From NCBI GenBank assembly GCA_963740945.1, contig CAVUGE010000044.1, positions 57,431 through 121,430 on the forward strand: a DNA stretch of 64,000 nt, written 5' to 3'. Source of the stretch: CAVQBP01 sp963740945 (lineage in GTDB: Bacteria > Bacteroidota > Ignavibacteria > Ignavibacteriales > Ignavibacteriaceae). Below the pieces are notes generated by a model. It did no database searches and was not told where the DNA came from. It saw nothing but the letters and a program-made list of their open reading frames with translations. This document shows, one piece after another, positions 1 through 9,056 of the stretch. The translations under genes and the position numbers were made by a program. Within the stretch, counting starts at the first letter, position 1, and each line of letters opens with the position of its first letter.

Positions 1-1086
1 ATTGGCTACAAAAGTGCCACCGGGACCTAATGATAGTACAAATCCGGGAGGATTAGAACCAGAAGCACCGGTTCTGTTGTTGAAAACCATAAAGAGGCTG
101 ATCTGACTCATTTTTTTTGTACCGGTAAATCCTAACCTGTCATTTACTCCGTCAAAACTTATTACGGGTTTATTATTTATTATATTATTTACCAACACAG
201 GCTGACGGCTTGTATCTGATTCGATAGCGTCATTTCCATTACCGCTTTGATCTTTCCATCTGCTTACTTTAGAACCATTAAAAACTAAACCGGTATCAGC
301 TCTAAGCCAAAGCTGTAATCTGGTAATAGGCATACCCAAAGGTGCAGCAGCATCATGCCAAACCAAATCTGTTATTTCAAAATTGTAAACATGATTGGCC
401 GAATCATAATCTATCTTATAAGTTTTAGGATAATATCCTTCTTTTTGGAAATCTGCAGGCTGCTTTATGCTTCCTGCAAAATGTGGATGAGTTTCCAGAT
501 AAGTTTTTGTAAACATAGGTTCGTAGAAGCTAAACTTACCTTTTGCATATCCATAAATAAATGTTTTATCAAAAACATGTCCTTGAAACTCCGGTGCCGA
601 TGTATCAGTCCAGTGAGTTCCCATTTGAGGAACACCCGTTGGATCTGATACATAATCAGGTGGAACAAAACGGGGTTCTACTTTAATTGGATCAGGGCCG
701 CCAGGTATTGCCAGGCGTTCTTGCTTATTAATTATATAAAAGTGAAGATCGAAATGAGGTAAAGTATAAATACCTGCAGGCGGGTGTCCCATTGGATTCC
801 AATCAAATAATATATGGTTGAATAATGTATCTGACGCGTTTTTGGGTAAATTTAAATGAATCATGGTCCCGATTGCTGGAAGGTTCGTTAAAACATCTTC
901 AGTTAGAGTAAACCCAATGCTTTGCGGATTATTAACAGAATCTGTTTTTATCCAAACTTTTATTGTACCATTCCCTAAGGATGCAGAATCACCATAACTT
1001 ATCTCCTGAGAGTATAAAGAGACAGAACCGAATAAAAATATTGTTATTAACATTATTGACAGTTTCAAATAAAAAAACTCTTTCAT
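1..1086 (-). CDS. Secreted TTHB210-like (DUF5602-type) protein with LamG-like domain, 3' end missing
   Basis: The frame is open from an ATG at 1086 to the window edge (362 codons), so the C-terminus lies outside. A ribosome site AGGAAG sits just before the ATG. Residues 1-26 form a signal peptide ending in SLYSQ. Residues about 27-235 resemble the TTHB210-like/DUF5602 family: 'FDWNPMGHPP', 'LPHFDLHFY' and 'MGTHWTDTSAPEF' are the recognisable blocks, with conserved His residues. From about residue 240 ('RLQLWLRADTG', 'WKDQSGNGNDA') a concanavalin/LamG-like jelly roll begins and runs off the edge. In this lineage such proteins usually end in a T9SS sorting domain, which cannot be tested here. 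Function unknown; probably cell-surface or extracellular. Confidence 0.8.
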   Translation of the reverse strand, partial: MKEFFYLKLSIMLITIFLFGSVSLYSQEISYGDSASLGNGTIKVWIKTDSVNNPQSIGFTLTEDVLTNLPAIGTMIHLNLPKNASDTLFNHILFDWNPMGHPPAGIYTLPHFDLHFYIINKQERLAIPGGPDPIKVEPRFVPPDYVSDPTGVPQMGTHWTDTSAPEFQGHVFDKTFIYGYAKGKFSFYEPMFTKTYLETHPHFAGSIKQPADFQKEGYYPKTYKIDYDSANHVYNFEITDLVWHDAAAPLGMPITRLQLWLRADTGLVFNGSKVSRWKDQSGNGNDAIESDTSRQPVLVNNIINNKPVISFDGVNDRLGFTGTKKMSQISLFMVFNNRTGASGSNPPGFVLSLGPGGTFVAN

Positions 1087-1358
1087 AATGCTTCCTTTCC
1101 TTTTTAATTTTCTTCGGCAAATAAACGAAATCAAAACAAGGGGAGCATATTATTATTGTGCCTTTTACTTATACTATTGTTCCGTTTATATAAATTATAG
1201 CACATGTTACAATAGTCTAATTAACTTATATGATCTTTTCCTTACTCTTTCTGTATATTTATAAGATTAGGATTACGAGTAAAATTAAGATTTCCGAATA
1301 AGTTCAGTTACGAACCTGGAAAGTATATTTTTGTGTAATCTTTATGGCGTGAAATCAA

Positions 1359-4300
1359 TTAAACAATAGCACTTGGCGGATAACCAAACTCTTCCTTAAA
1401 ACACTTGGTAAAATAGGCAGGACTTGAAAATCCAACAGAATAAGCTATTTCGGAAATATTTCCTTTCCGATTTTCTATCATCTTTTTGGCATTTTCTAAT
1501 TTTACAGATCTTATATAGATACTGGCAGATTTCCCTGTTAATGCTTTCAATTTTCTGTGCAATTGAGTTCTGCTCATTGCCACTTCGCTGCAAAAATCTT
1601 CAATATTAAAATCTTCTTCCGAAATATGTTTCTCGATTATATCAATAACTTTAACCATAAACTTTTCATCAACGCTGCTTAATTTTTTCTCTTCGGCTTT
1701 GGGTGTTTTGTTTTCTAATCTACTGAACTTTTCCTGAAGTTTTTTTCTTATACTAATTAAGTTTTTAATTCTTGTCTGCAATTCTTTTATATTGAATGGT
1801 TTTGTAAGATAATCATCAGCGCCAGTTTGCAGACCTTCAAGTTTATTTTCCTGTCCCGATCTTGCTGTTAATATTATTACAGGTATATGACTGGTTTTTT
1901 CATCATTCTTTAGAATTTTGGTCATTTCATTCCCATCCATCTTCGGCATCATCATATCACTTATTATTAAATCCGGAATGATTTTTACAGCTTTTCTTAA
2001 TCCTTGTTCACCATTGACAGCTTCCTCAATTATATAGCTGCTGTCCAGCGATTCTTTAATATACTCACGCATATCATAGTTATCTTCAACAATAAGAATA
2101 ATTGTCTTATCATCTTTTAAATAACTTAGTTGAGAATTTTCAACAAGATCCTCATTAATATTTTTTGAAAGGAGATATTTTTTCTCGTCAATCAGCATTT
2201 CCGGTTCATCTTGTTTTTCTTTTGTTGCTACCTCATCATCTTTTAAATGATCTTTACCAAGCGGGAGTGAAATTGTAAATTCCGTCCACTGACCTAATTC
2301 GCTTTCAACGCTAATATTTCCATGATGAAGTTCAACTAATTCTTTTGTTAATGCTAACCCAATACCTGTTCCTTCATATTCTCTATTAATTGAAGAATCA
2401 ACCTGGTAAAATCTGTCAAATAGTTTTGGAATTTCTTCCTTAGGAATTCCAATTCCGGTATCTTTTATTTTTATCTCCACAAACCTTTCTATCTCATCCC
2501 GAACTTGTTTCGGGATCTGTTTTTTAGTGGAAGATGCTGAATCAAGTTCAGCATTACATTCTGTAATCGAAACTGTTATCTTCCCATCCTGCGGGGTAAA
2601 TTTAAAAGCATTTGATAAAATATTTGATAATATCTTCATCATCTTTTCTTTATCGAAATACACTTCAATAAATTCTTTATCCGATAATATCTTTAACGAA
2701 ATATCTTTTTCCTCCGATAGAGATTCAAATGATAGTGCAATTCCTTTTACAAAAGAAACAATATTATTTTTTGAAGCTTCCAGCTTTAATTTCCCCGCTT
2801 CCAGCTTTGAAAGATCGAGTAGCTGGTTTACTAATTGTAAAAGACGTTTTGAATTCCTTCTTATTATCCCGGAATCTTTAATTATATCATTAGAAGTCTG
2901 AGAATTAATTTTTTCAGCCGGTCCAAGAATTAATGTTAAGGGTGTTCTAAACTCATGCGAAATATTAGCAAAAAACCTAGATTTCATCCTATCTGTTTCT
3001 TCTTTTTCTTTAAAAACCGCTTCATCCATTTTGATTTTATCTTTTAATTTTACTCTATTCAGTTCATATCGCCTTAACCCGTATAAAGTTAGAACTAAAA
3101 CTAAACCATAGGAGATATAAGCCCAATTTGTTTTCCACCAGGGGGGTGATATAATTATTAAAATTGAGGTTCCCGCTTCATTCCAGATGCCGTCATTGTT
3201 TGAACCCTTAACTCTAAATGTATAGGTACCTGGACTTAAATTTGGATATGATGCATAATGTCTTGCACCTGAATAAATCCAGTCTCGATCCAGCCCTTCC
3301 ATTTTAAAAGCATATTGATTTCTTTCAGGACTCAGGTAACTTAATGCAGCAAACTCAAATGATAAAAAGTTTTTGTCGTAAGGAACTTTGATCTCTTTTT
3401 CTAAAGGAACCGGTTTATTAAATATCCTGAAGGAGGTTATAACAATCGGGGAGATATAAGGATTGTCTTTTATACTGTCTGGATGAAAACGGGTTACTCC
3501 GCCGGGTCCGCCGAAATAAATTTCTCCGTTTTCTGTTTCACAGCCAGTAAAATAAAATCTGTTGCTTGTAAATCCATATGTTACATCATAATTTTTAATT
3601 TTCCCCGTCTCAGGATTTAATTTTGAGACACCTTTATTTGTGCTGAACCATAAATTTCCATGAGCATCCCCTTCAATTGCAAATATTAGATTATTAGGCA
3701 GGCCATCCATTTCAGTATAGTGAGTGAATGAATTAGTCGGACGAATATATTTATTCAGTCCGATATTTGATCCGAACCAGACATCTCTTTTCTTATCTTC
3801 ATAAATTGCAGTAATTAAATCACCTGAAATGCTTCGGGAATTATTTACATCCGATTTAAATTCAACAAATTTCTTTTGAGATATATTATACCGGATCAAA
3901 CCGGCATCTTTTGTTCCTGCCCAGAGCAGTCCAAAAGAATCTTTGTATATACATTTAATTGAAGTATTAATTGATTTAATTAATGAAATTGTTTTATTTC
4001 GTTTACTAATAAAAAAAATACCGCCTTCAAGTGTTCCTACCCACGCGGTATCATTTGAAGGGGGAGTGTAAATGCAATAGACTTGTTGATTAAATTCTTT
4101 TCCCGAGGAATATTTTATTCGTGTAATTTGTCCATTTTTTCCCTTCAAGTAAATCCCGCCGGCATATGATTTTATCCATATATTTCCCAGGTTGTCTTCT
4201 GCGATATAATTTCTACCAGTTTCGTAACTATTAAACCGTGGAACAAATGTATTGATTTCAGGATCAAATTTTAGTATTTCGCCATTATTTGTTTGAACCC

Positions 4301-5555
4301 ATAATTTCCCGTTATTGCTGCTTATAACAGACGCACCCGTTCCAAAAGATTTATCCCATGAATTTTCAATATTATTATATTGTTTGAATGGAAATTTTTT
4401 CCGGTTAACCTTATTTAAGCCGTTAAACGAAGTTATCCAAATTGTACCGGAACGTTCACAACAAATTGCCAGGATCATATCAATGCTTAAACTTCCCGGG
4501 TCATAATCATTATGGTAATAATGAATAAATTTGTTTGATTGCTTATTAAATGTACAAAGCCCGTTATATTTTGTACCAATCCAATAAATGCCATTATGAT
4601 CCTCACTTATAGATTCGATATTATCACTAGACAGACTTGTTAAGCTTTCCGTATCTTTTAAATTATGTTTATAAGTTGTATATGATCCATCTCTGGGATT
4701 CACTTCGATTAATCCTTTACCATTAGTGCATAACCACAACATTCCCGAATTATCCTCATAGATGGAATTTATTTGATAAGGTAGAGAATACTCAATTGCA
4801 TTATCCCACCCAATACTTATAGATCCATTTTGATTTTTTGGATCATGCCAATAGTGGATAAATTTCCCTGTTTTTCTGTCAAGTTTATCTAGTCCATTAC
4901 CGCTTCCAATCCAGAGTGAACCTTCTTTATCTACTAATAGTGCATGAATATAATTGTTGCTTATACTACTAGTATTGGTGCTGTCATGTTTAAAAGTTTT
5001 AAACTTCATGGTGGTTTTATCAAATTTATTTAAACCATCTCCTGTACCTACCCAGAGTATACCGGATTTATCTTCACATATAGAAAGAATATAGTTGCTG
5101 AAATTAATTCCGGTTCTAGTAGGAGGCAAAACAAAATGAGAAAAGTTACCGGTGGTAGGATCCAGCATATCTAGGCCAAGTGATGTACCAATCCATATAT
5201 TGCTATCTTTACCTTCACAAAGTGCCTGCACGGAACCGCTGTTAATACTATTTGGATTTCCAGGTTCATGTTTATAAGAAGTAAAACCATTACCATCATA
5301 ACGGTCTACACCATTATATGTTCCAAACCATAAATAACCTGTTTTGTCCTGAATCAAACATGGAGCAATATATGAATTCATACCCTGGTCGGGATTTAAA
5401 TGTTCGAAAGTTTTTAGCTTTGTATTTTGGGCAATGAGAGTTGATGATGAAATACAAAGAATGACAACAAAATAATAAATTTGAGTTGGGTACAAAAATT
5501 CAAAAAAATTATTGGGGATTAAAATACTTGTTCTAATCCACTCTTTGGAACTCAT
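1359..5555 (-). CDS. Hybrid two-component sensor: propeller sensor, histidine kinase, receiver and AraC-type DNA-binding domain
   Basis: One-protein signalling system of the HTCS type: a periplasmic sensor drives a cytoplasmic kinase and its own DNA-binding domain. The frame can start at TTG 5561 (1400 residues) or ATG 5555, which I prefer. Numbering from the TTG: membrane anchor about 28-45; two-component propeller repeats ('DKTGYLWFGTYNG'-like, W-x-G-T) about 50-700; Y_Y_Y domain about 705-805; transmembrane helix about 812-829; HisKA with His869 in 'SHEFRTPLT'; HATPase with 'DTGIGIP' and 'GTGIGLAL'; receiver about 1150-1265 with Asp1202; AraC helix-turn-helix about 1300-1400. Residues about 1001-1023 ('IPKQVRDE') are an in-frame palindromic repeat insertion in the ATPase domain. 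HTCS proteins often control glycan use, but no polysaccharide locus adjoins it, so the ligand is unknown. Confidence 0.95.
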   Translation of the reverse strand: MSSKEWIRTSILIPNNFFEFLYPTQIYYFVVILCISSSTLIAQNTKLKTFEHLNPDQGMNSYIAPCLIQDKTGYLWFGTYNGVDRYDGNGFTSYKHEPGNPNSINSGSVQALCEGKDSNIWIGTSLGLDMLDPTTGNFSHFVLPPTRTGINFSNYILSICEDKSGILWVGTGDGLNKFDKTTMKFKTFKHDSTNTSSISNNYIHALLVDKEGSLWIGSGNGLDKLDRKTGKFIHYWHDPKNQNGSISIGWDNAIEYSLPYQINSIYEDNSGMLWLCTNGKGLIEVNPRDGSYTTYKHNLKDTESLTSLSSDNIESISEDHNGIYWIGTKYNGLCTFNKQSNKFIHYYHNDYDPGSLSIDMILAICCERSGTIWITSFNGLNKVNRKKFPFKQYNNIENSWDKSFGTGASVISSNNGKLWVQTNNGEILKFDPEINTFVPRFNSYETGRNYIAEDNLGNIWIKSYAGGIYLKGKNGQITRIKYSSGKEFNQQVYCIYTPPSNDTAWVGTLEGGIFFISKRNKTISLIKSINTSIKCIYKDSFGLLWAGTKDAGLIRYNISQKKFVEFKSDVNNSRSISGDLITAIYEDKKRDVWFGSNIGLNKYIRPTNSFTHYTEMDGLPNNLIFAIEGDAHGNLWFSTNKGVSKLNPETGKIKNYDVTYGFTSNRFYFTGCETENGEIYFGGPGGVTRFHPDSIKDNPYISPIVITSFRIFNKPVPLEKEIKVPYDKNFLSFEFAALSYLSPERNQYAFKMEGLDRDWIYSGARHYASYPNLSPGTYTFRVKGSNNDGIWNEAGTSILIIISPPWWKTNWAYISYGLVLVLTLYGLRRYELNRVKLKDKIKMDEAVFKEKEETDRMKSRFFANISHEFRTPLTLILGPAEKINSQTSNDIIKDSGIIRRNSKRLLQLVNQLLDLSKLEAGKLKLEASKNNIVSFVKGIALSFESLSEEKDISLKILSDKEFIEVYFDKEKMMKILSNILSNAFKFTPQDGKITVSITECNAELDSASSTKKQIPKQVRDEIERFVEIKIKDTGIGIPKEEIPKLFDRFYQVDSSINREYEGTGIGLALTKELVELHHGNISVESELGQWTEFTISLPLGKDHLKDDEVATKEKQDEPEMLIDEKKYLLSKNINEDLVENSQLSYLKDDKTIILIVEDNYDMREYIKESLDSSYIIEEAVNGEQGLRKAVKIIPDLIISDMMMPKMDGNEMTKILKNDEKTSHIPVIILTARSGQENKLEGLQTGADDYLTKPFNIKELQTRIKNLISIRKKLQEKFSRLENKTPKAEEKKLSSVDEKFMVKVIDIIEKHISEEDFNIEDFCSEVAMSRTQLHRKLKALTGKSASIYIRSVKLENAKKMIENRKGNISEIAYSVGFSSPAYFTKCFKEEFGYPPSAIV
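2494..2556. repeat. Double palindromic element inserted in frame in the kinase gene
   Basis: Two 8-bp stems with 5-nt loops lie side by side: ATCCCGAA/TTCGGGAT at 2496-2516 and ATGCTGAA/TTCAGCAT at 2534-2554. The two hairpins share the core GAACTTG(T/A)TTC. Read on the gene strand the block codes for LDSASSTKKQIPKQVRDE-like peptide with no stop, between two strands of the HATPase domain. Palindromes of this style, with peptides like 'IPKQVRD', are known as dispersed elements in many bacterial genomes and, in Rickettsia, as coding-region palindromic elements. Confidence 0.8.
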
Positions 5556-5866
5556 ATTCAAAATCTCACTTCAAATGAAGGATATGTTCTAAAGTTAAGT
5601 ATGTTTTTATTTTCATAAATTTAATTGGATAAATATTATTAAATAGCCAGGACTGTAGTTTGGAAAAGAAGATTCTGGAAACTCTTAAAATATAAATAGA
5701 ATAAAATTTATTTGTCAAGTGGAAAATATTGAATTAGGAGGGTGTGTGATTTCTTCAGTTCTGATAATTATTCGAGAATTAAAGACTTTTAAAATATATT
5801 ATTTAAATTTCCTTTAATAACAAGCGAAATTCTCATTCTATAGTTATTGGTTCGGGTTAATGCAAT

Positions 5867-5894
5867 AAAAAAATGCCCGCATTTGGTGCGGGCA
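5867..5894 (-). terminator. Intrinsic terminator, minus strand, with no gene upstream
   Basis: A perfect 8-bp stem (TGCCCGCA/TGCGGGCA, 5874-5894, 5-nt loop) is followed on the minus strand by seven T residues. It sits about 310 bases before the start of the kinase gene and no ORF precedes it on that strand, so it either ends a small RNA or works as a leader attenuator for the kinase gene. Confidence 0.75.
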
Positions 5895-5905
5895 AATCCC
5901 CTTTC

Positions 5906-5985
5906 TCACAGTATATCATTGCCTTAACAACATATCAATTATCTTAATATCGTATCAATTATCGTAACAGCGTATCAATGTTCTA
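5906..5985. repeat. Four tandem 20-nt repeats
   Basis: Four consecutive 20-nt units share the core (A/G)TATCAAT: starts at 5906, 5926, 5946 and 5966. Unit length is not a multiple of three and all frames contain stops, so it is not a coding repeat. It directly precedes, on the minus strand, the terminator at 5867-5894. Confidence 0.7.
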
Positions 5986-6293
5986 AGCTTGCGAGATTTA
6001 GAAATTTGAAAACCAAACATTATAATTTCAATAATTGAAAGATTAAAATTTTTTGTAAATAAAACATCAACCAAAAGAATGAAAAATGGATTAATCCCTT
6101 TGGCTGAGCACGAAACTTTTGTTCTTCAAAATTCCTTTAGTTGAAGAAAGATAGACCCCACTTATACTTTGGATAGAGTTATTCTTTAAACCGAGCATGC
6201 TGCTCACCTAAACCTTCCATTGTACTACTAATGCTAATAGCTTGTATTTGGATTTGTTTATACCTATTATCTAACAAAGAAAGAGTATACATA

Positions 6294-6677
6294 ATGAACA
6301 TACCTATGAATATTTTAATTGCCGAAACTGATTCAAAAGTTGTAACCCAGCTTAATTACTGTCTTGCCTCCTTTGGTCACAAAGTTTTCCCAGTTGTTAC
6401 TACAGGTGAAGATTTAATGGAGCAAGTGAAACTTTTAAATCCTTCCCTTATCATTACGGATATTAACCTGAATGGTCAACTGGATGGTATTGAAGCAATA
6501 GCCCGTTTAGAGAGCAACTATAGCATCCCTTATATTTTTATTACTGCTTATGATGACTTTAGTAGACTCATAAATTCATACTATCTGAATCCAATTAGTA
6601 TAATAAGAAAGCCTATTGACCAAACTAATCTGTATGAGAGTGTTGAAAAAGCCCAACTGCAATTTGAACTGGTTTAG
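6294..6677 (+). CDS. Stand-alone response regulator receiver protein
   Basis: CheY-like single receiver domain of 127 residues. The acidic pocket is E11/D13, the phosphoacceptor is Asp56 in 'LIITDINLNGQLDGIEA', and the conserved Thr84 and Lys106 ('IIRKPI') are present, so it should be phosphorylatable. The longer upstream reading (from 6231) adds a hydrophobic, unrelated leader, so I take ATG 6294 behind AAAGAAAGAG; ATG 6306 is possible. No output domain and no kinase in the same operon. The 'DGIEA' and 'IPYIFITAYDD' blocks are typical of receivers paired with PAS-type hybrid kinases in Bacteroidota; the partner is unknown. Confidence 0.85.
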   Translation: MNIPMNILIAETDSKVVTQLNYCLASFGHKVFPVVTTGEDLMEQVKLLNPSLIITDINLNGQLDGIEAIARLESNYSIPYIFITAYDDFSRLINSYYLNPISIIRKPIDQTNLYESVEKAQLQFELV

Positions 6678-6866
6678 ATTCTTCTTGGTGTAAAATCTTC
6701 AATTAACTAAATCTTAAAATTTCTAATTGTTGTTTTTTAATATTCGTTTGGCTTTATAAAGATAATTAATTTGGGGAGTTAATCTTTTAATCGATTGCGA
6801 AGGAAATAATAAACCCACTTAACATAAACAGGAACTAATTTCATCTTAACATGGTTAGCCAACTCT

Positions 6867-7256
6867 TTAAGTATTTGAGTTAAATTTACTATGGAGCATT
6901 GTTATAAATGTATCCCGGTCATAAGGTTTTTCAAATATTCCTAAGGGATTTAATTCTTTCGCAAGTACTAAATTTTCCGGATTAGAAAAAGCAGAAATAA
7001 AAACAAATGGAATATTTTTTTTAATTAGTATTTTCCCCACTTCAATCCCGGATACATTATCTGCTAGCCTGATATCTAGTGTAGCAAAAGAAAATGGTTT
7101 ATTTTCGAGCAGAGTAATTGCTTTCCTACCAGAATTTGCGATTATAGAATTTATAAATCCACAATCATTAAGAGTAGATTGTATATCCATCGCAGCTACA
7201 GCCTGATCTTCAACAATTAATGCAGTCTTAGGGTACAAATTCAAATCTTTAATCAC
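6867..7256 (-). CDS. Stand-alone response regulator receiver protein
   Basis: A second single-domain receiver of 129 residues, convergent with the one at 6294. E16/D17, phosphoacceptor Asp61 ('FATLDIRLADNVSG'), Ser88 and Lys110 ('FEKPYD') complete the active site. The start is GTG at 7256; no strong ribosome site is visible. The two receivers are only distantly alike, so they are not a recent duplication. 'GIEVGKILIKKNIPFVFISAF' resembles the receivers found with CHASE/PAS hybrid kinases and HWE-type kinases. The partner kinase is not evident; the hybrid sensor at 1359-5555 already carries its own receiver. Confidence 0.82.
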   Translation of the reverse strand: MIKDLNLYPKTALIVEDQAVAAMDIQSTLNDCGFINSIIANSGRKAITLLENKPFSFATLDIRLADNVSGIEVGKILIKKNIPFVFISAFSNPENLVLAKELNPLGIFEKPYDRDTFITMLHSKFNSNT

Positions 7257-7962
7257 CTAAAATTATCAATCTAAAATTATTAATTATCGTAACTTATAAT
7301 TAATATTCGAAATGTTTTCGTATTTGTTTATCCCCTTTTTCATCAAAGGTTCACTGCAGTCTAAGATTTTATCAATTTCCCATTTTTTCTAATAGAATAA
7401 TGGGTCTCTTGTTCATTCTCTTCAGTAATAATATTAAATCTTTTTATCAATTGAGTTTTAATTGATTTTCAGTTTTCTGTCCATTTAATCGGGATTCCGC
7501 TTTTATTGAAAACATCAGTGAAACAATTACCATACTTTCTTTCAATAATTTCTCAACTTATCATCTTTATACCAGTATACATCTGACAATTACTATTCAT
7601 TCAAACAATTAAAATGTTCTATTTTGAGAAAAACCCCTCTCAACCCCCATTTTTAATGAGAAAATTATTTAGCCATACCTAACTATGCCTCACCTTAAGT
7701 TTTATTTAAAAACCGGCAGTTGAGAGGGGGTTTTTTATCAAAAATCGAAAAATAAAACACCTCATGAATCCTTAGACACTCTAAAACCGAAATTAATTTT
7801 TTGGAATAATGAAGTAAAGGAATTTGAGAATAATATATGAAATAGTTAGCAGAACAGATCGTTTGTCATTCAACGATTCCCGCTTCTCTATGAAAGCTTC
7901 CACCTTTGATAAAGTTTTTCACTGCGCCTTTACCATACTTGTTTAGTTATTTCATAAGTAAA
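7257..7962. other. Gene-free stretch holding repeat copy A
   Basis: No gene found in about 700 bases. The notable content is the ~148-bp repeat at 7613-7760, whose second copy lies at 11887-12035. The remaining sequence is AT-rich without long ORFs. Confidence 0.7.
7613..7760. repeat. Copy A of a ~148-bp repeat with inverted arms
   Basis: This block matches 11887-12035 in the same orientation at roughly 85% identity by eye, including the shared core AGCCATACCTAACTATGCCT. Its arms AAAAACCCCTCTCAAC (7629-7644) and GTTGAGAGGGGGTTTTT (7719-7735) are inverted complements, so it can fold as one long hairpin like a small non-autonomous mobile element. The match weakens beyond 7760 but hints remain to about 7800. 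Confidence 0.85.
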
Positions 7963-8664
7963 TCATCCGGTTGTAAATATTAAATAGAATCCGCCGAATA
8001 TTACGAGAATACCGCATACTCTTTTTATCCACAAAATTGTTTTTGATTTTTCAGTCCAGTTCAAATATTTCTGAACTCTCCCGGTTAATGTTCCAGCACC
8101 AACAATTACCGAGCAATGCCCTAATCCGAATGCTAAAAGAAATATTACTGCAAGAAAATAATTTGTCTGTGCTGTTTGAAATACAACACCCAGCACCGGA
8201 GCCATATATGCAAATGTGCAAGGTCCTAATGCCAAACCGAAAAGTAACCCTAGAATTAAAGGGGCGAATAATCCATTTGCTGCGGTTTGTTTTAAACCGA
8301 ATGTGTTCCAATCGAGTTTTATCACATCCAGAAGATATAGACCAACTAAAAAGAAAATACCGGCAACAAGAAAATTTCCAATGCTTCCTATATCTCCCAT
8401 TAGTCTTCCGAGTGATGCTGTAATTATACCAATGAATGCAATTGTTATTAAAATACCTACTGAAAAAATGAGCGAAATATTGAATGTCCTGCCGATAGAT
8501 ATTTTTCCTTGAGAGCTTATAAATCCAACAACAAGCGGAATGCTTGATAAATGGCATGGAGAGAGCAATATTGACAATACTCCCCATGCAAAAGAAGAGA
8601 GCACTGCAATCCAAACTGCGCCGGTCATAGCTTCGTAAAGTGAATTAAAAATTCCCTCAAACAT
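7963..8664 (-). CDS. CcdA/DsbD-type transmembrane thiol reductant transporter
   Basis: A 233-residue, about six-helix membrane protein of the CcdA/DsbD-beta family, which passes reducing equivalents from cytoplasmic thioredoxin to extracytoplasmic thiol proteins. The two redox cysteines are in the expected places: Cys37 in 'SPCHLSSIP' (helix 1) and Cys149 in 'GPCTFAYMAP' (helix 4). It is the last gene of the operon starting at 10792, one base after the exported thioredoxin (8666-9055), which is its obvious electron acceptor. Classical ccdA serves cytochrome c maturation; here the neighbours (FmdE, TSUP, MTH895-like) point instead to a sulfur or metal thiol pathway, which is inference. Confidence 0.92.
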   Translation of the reverse strand: MFEGIFNSLYEAMTGAVWIAVLSSFAWGVLSILLSPCHLSSIPLVVGFISSQGKISIGRTFNISLIFSVGILITIAFIGIITASLGRLMGDIGSIGNFLVAGIFFLVGLYLLDVIKLDWNTFGLKQTAANGLFAPLILGLLFGLALGPCTFAYMAPVLGVVFQTAQTNYFLAVIFLLAFGLGHCSVIVGAGTLTGRVQKYLNWTEKSKTILWIKRVCGILVIFGGFYLIFTTG

Positions 8665-8665
8665 T

Positions 8666-9055
8666 TTAACTTTTATTATCCTTTGGCTTTAATCCTTTCG
8701 ATTTGAGAAGCTTGTGTATTTCCTCTTCAGGATAAAATCCTTCGTGCCTGAAAAACTCTTTTCCTTTTTCATCCAGAAATACCTGAGTAGGAATTAATTT
8801 AATGCCGTACTTCTCTGCAAAAGGTTTTTGTTCTTGTGTCCATACATCGTAAAAAACTACCTTAACTCGATTACCATATTTCTTCTCAATGTTTTTCATT
8901 ACCGGCTGCATCATTTTACAAGGGATGCAATTTACAGAGCCAAGTTCAACAAAGGTTACTTTTGGCTTAATCTGATTCCCTTCTTTTTTCTTTTGTGCAT
9001 AAGTTGAAAAAGAGAAAAGTATCATAAATGCAATTAAGAAAATGATTTTCCCCAT
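8666..9055 (-). CDS. Exported thioredoxin-fold protein
   Basis: 129 residues with a signal peptide (about 1-20, ending 'STYAQ') and a thioredoxin domain. The active site is C43-I-P-C46 ('LGSVNCIPCKMMQP') and the cis-proline is Pro89 ('KLIPTQVF'). Instead of the usual WCxxC it has 'VNCIPC', as in a set of archaeal and bacterial membrane-side thioredoxins. The mature protein should sit in the periplasm, possibly lipid-free, and exchange electrons with the CcdA-like protein coded one base downstream. Co-expressed with an MTH895-like protein two bases upstream. Confidence 0.9.
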   Translation of the reverse strand: MGKIIFLIAFMILFSFSTYAQKKKEGNQIKPKVTFVELGSVNCIPCKMMQPVMKNIEKKYGNRVKVVFYDVWTQEQKPFAEKYGIKLIPTQVFLDEKGKEFFRHEGFYPEEEIHKLLKSKGLKPKDNKS

Positions 9056-9056
9056 T

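Larger units (their letters stand above)
5562..6293. other. Gene-free stretch with 20-nt tandem repeats and a minus-strand terminator
   Basis: No credible gene is seen in these 730 bases. They hold a strong minus-strand intrinsic terminator (5867-5894) and a four-unit 20-nt tandem repeat (5906-5985), which are listed separately. The rest is AT-rich and unremarkable. Confidence 0.7.

Noticed and set aside
355..668. ORFs of about 60-100 codons on both strands within 355-668
   Set aside because: They overlap the clearly coding minus-strand frame of the partial TTHB210-like gene in other frames and have no family-like motifs.
8051..8614. 187-codon minus-strand ORF inside the CcdA-like gene
   Set aside because: Out of frame with the CcdA-like protein, whose conserved Cys motifs and helices are convincing; the alternative product is basic and aromatic-rich with no fold signature.
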